From: Planctomycetota bacterium
Lineage (GTDB): Bacteria; Planctomycetota; Phycisphaerae; Sedimentisphaerales; SM23-30
Assembly (NCBI GenBank): GCA_029573975.1
Contig: JAKQBU010000354.1
Coordinates: 1-8,669 of the forward strand
Length of the DNA: 8,669 nucleotides
Reading direction: 5' to 3'
Shown piece by piece: positions 7,743 to 8,669 of this stretch. The translations under genes and the position numbers were made by a program. How positions within the stretch are numbered: the first letter of the stretch is position 1; each line of letters begins with the position of its first letter. The notes below the pieces were generated by a model. The model was not told the origin of the DNA, searched no databases, and saw only the letters and a program-made list of their open reading frames with translations.

Positions 7743-8669
7743 TCAGAACAAACTCACCCGTACAAAATTAACGAACTCATGCGTCAGCGCATAAAAGAGG
7801 GTACGCTCGCCACACTCGATTGCCACCTTTCCCTCCATCCCCTGCCGCGGAATCACCATCTCCTCCAGGCCTTCCGGCTGGGCCACCCGCACCTCGATGA
7901 CATTGCGATACTTCTGTTCGCCGGTGGTTACTACATTCGCCTTCCGGGCAACCGATATCACATAGGTTTCAAACTTCGTATCCGGACACGCATTCAGAAT
8001 CACCCGGGCGCGAAGACTGGCTTCTCCTTCCAGATGATCATACGCCTTAAGCAGTTCCCCAGCCGCATTTTCCGGTACATTCACCTTTAAATGCCAGGGC
8101 GAACCATCCGGCACCACCTCAAACATCGGTTCCCCCCGTGTCACCGGCTTGGAATAATACTGGCGGATCTCGCTTTCCCGCGTAATTACCATGCCATCGA
8201 CAGGAGATACAATTTCATACTGTCTCCGTTCCAGCAAATATTTGTCACGCTCCGCTTCCAGAACCTTTAACCGGCTATCCAGAACCGCTACCGTCGTCAT
8301 TTGATTCCGGTTCCGCGCATCATCCAGACTGTACGTCACCTCCATGATCGCATTGGTTACCCGGTCAATCTCATTATCAATCTGGCTCATATCGAGCGCG
8401 GCCAGCACTTCTCCCTTCTGCACCACCCGATGGGGCGGCATGGCGGTAAGAGATTCCGCCACCGATTGGATCACGCCATCCTGCTGGGCATAGGCAATTC
8501 GCGCTTCGGTCGGAACCAGCTCCGCGGCACCGATGACCTTGACCTGCTTATGAAAAAGAAACGGTGCCATCAGCAATCCGGCAATCAGTGCTGCCCAGAT
8601 AACCCGTCGCGTCCAGCTTATCCGATATACTTTATCCCGCAGCGTTCCCGTGGCCCGGACCAGCGGAGA
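7743..8669 (-). CDS. Membrane-anchored HlyD-family adaptor, N-terminus outside window (partial)
   Basis: The frame is open to the window edge, giving 308 residues and a TGA stop at 7745-7743. Numbering from the first visible codon: a basic stretch (RDKVYRISWTRR, 11-22), one transmembrane segment (about 22-39, VIWAALIAGLLMAPFLF), a lipoyl N-half (QQDGVIQSV at 62-70, then VVQKGEVLAALD), a coiled-coil hairpin (about 95-150), the lipoyl C-half (IVSPVDGMVITRESEI, 153-168) and a beta-barrel region ending in MEGKVAIECGERTLF (278-292). This is a type-I-secretion or HlyD-like adaptor with cytoplasm-facing sequence before the anchor. In planctomycetes I know related proteins that carry large N-terminal regulatory domains such as GAF; whether this one does cannot be seen. 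It is the first visible gene of the three-gene minus-strand unit, 78 bases before the small adaptor. A TTG at 8576 is inside the membrane segment and is not the start. Confidence 0.85.
   Translation of the reverse strand, partial: SPLVRATGTLRDKVYRISWTRRVIWAALIAGLLMAPFLFHKQVKVIGAAELVPTEARIAYAQQDGVIQSVAESLTAMPPHRVVQKGEVLAALDMSQIDNEIDRVTNAIMEVTYSLDDARNRNQMTTVAVLDSRLKVLEAERDKYLLERRQYEIVSPVDGMVITRESEIRQYYSKPVTRGEPMFEVVPDGSPWHLKVNVPENAAGELLKAYDHLEGEASLRARVILNACPDTKFETYVISVARKANVVTTGEQKYRNVIEVRVAQPEGLEEMVIPRQGMEGKVAIECGERTLFYALTHEFVNFVRVSLF

Noticed and set aside
8574..8576. TTG at 8576 as start of the HlyD protein
   Set aside because: It falls in the middle of the transmembrane segment and the frame stays open to the window edge, so the true start lies outside.

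Overview
The window looks like chromosomal DNA of a Gram-negative-type bacterium, most likely a planctomycete (Planctomycetota, perhaps a Phycisphaerae/Sedimentisphaerales-type lineage). Three things point there: a PqqD-like/M50 metalloprotease/HlyD fusion protein next to two separate HlyD-type adaptors, a gene set I know mainly from planctomycetes; a secreted GH2 glycoside hydrolase of a subtype common in Planctomycetota and Bacteroidota; and a base composition near half G+C judged by eye. The phylum is an inference; the gene calls do not depend on it.

Left part, + strand (1-2109). The last 35 codons of thiG (thiazole synthase, thiamine biosynthesis) overlap by 20 bases the TTG start of a complete DinG-family, XPD-like iron-sulfur DNA helicase. 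These look like ordinary housekeeping genes that are translationally coupled.

Middle, + strand (2110-4538). A 146-base gap holds a plausible sigma-70-type promoter, a small inverted repeat and a ribosome binding site. It is followed by a complete secreted GH2 enzyme of 760 residues with a signal peptide, both catalytic glutamates and an extra C-terminal galactose-binding-like domain. Its 3' end overlaps the 3' end of the convergent gene by 21 bases.

Right part, - strand (8669 down to 4518). Three genes run in one direction, probably as an operon: (i) the C-terminal 308 residues of a membrane-anchored HlyD-type adaptor whose N-terminus lies beyond the window; (ii) a small secreted periplasmic adaptor with a signal peptide; (iii) a 737-residue membrane protein joining an N-terminal PqqD-like domain, an M50 (site-2-protease-like) zinc protease core with HEFGH and NPLMKFDG motifs, and a C-terminal HlyD-like adaptor arm. 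The last two genes are 21 bases apart. The fused adaptor arm and the separate HlyD protein share a similar C-terminal motif.

This three-gene unit is the best candidate for a poorly described system. It has three adaptor modules and one intramembrane protease but no pump, ABC ATPase or outer-membrane channel in view. It could be a peptide/protein processing-and-export or envelope-signalling machine. No substrate can be named from this sequence. I saw no tRNA, rRNA, CRISPR array, insertion sequence or long repeat.
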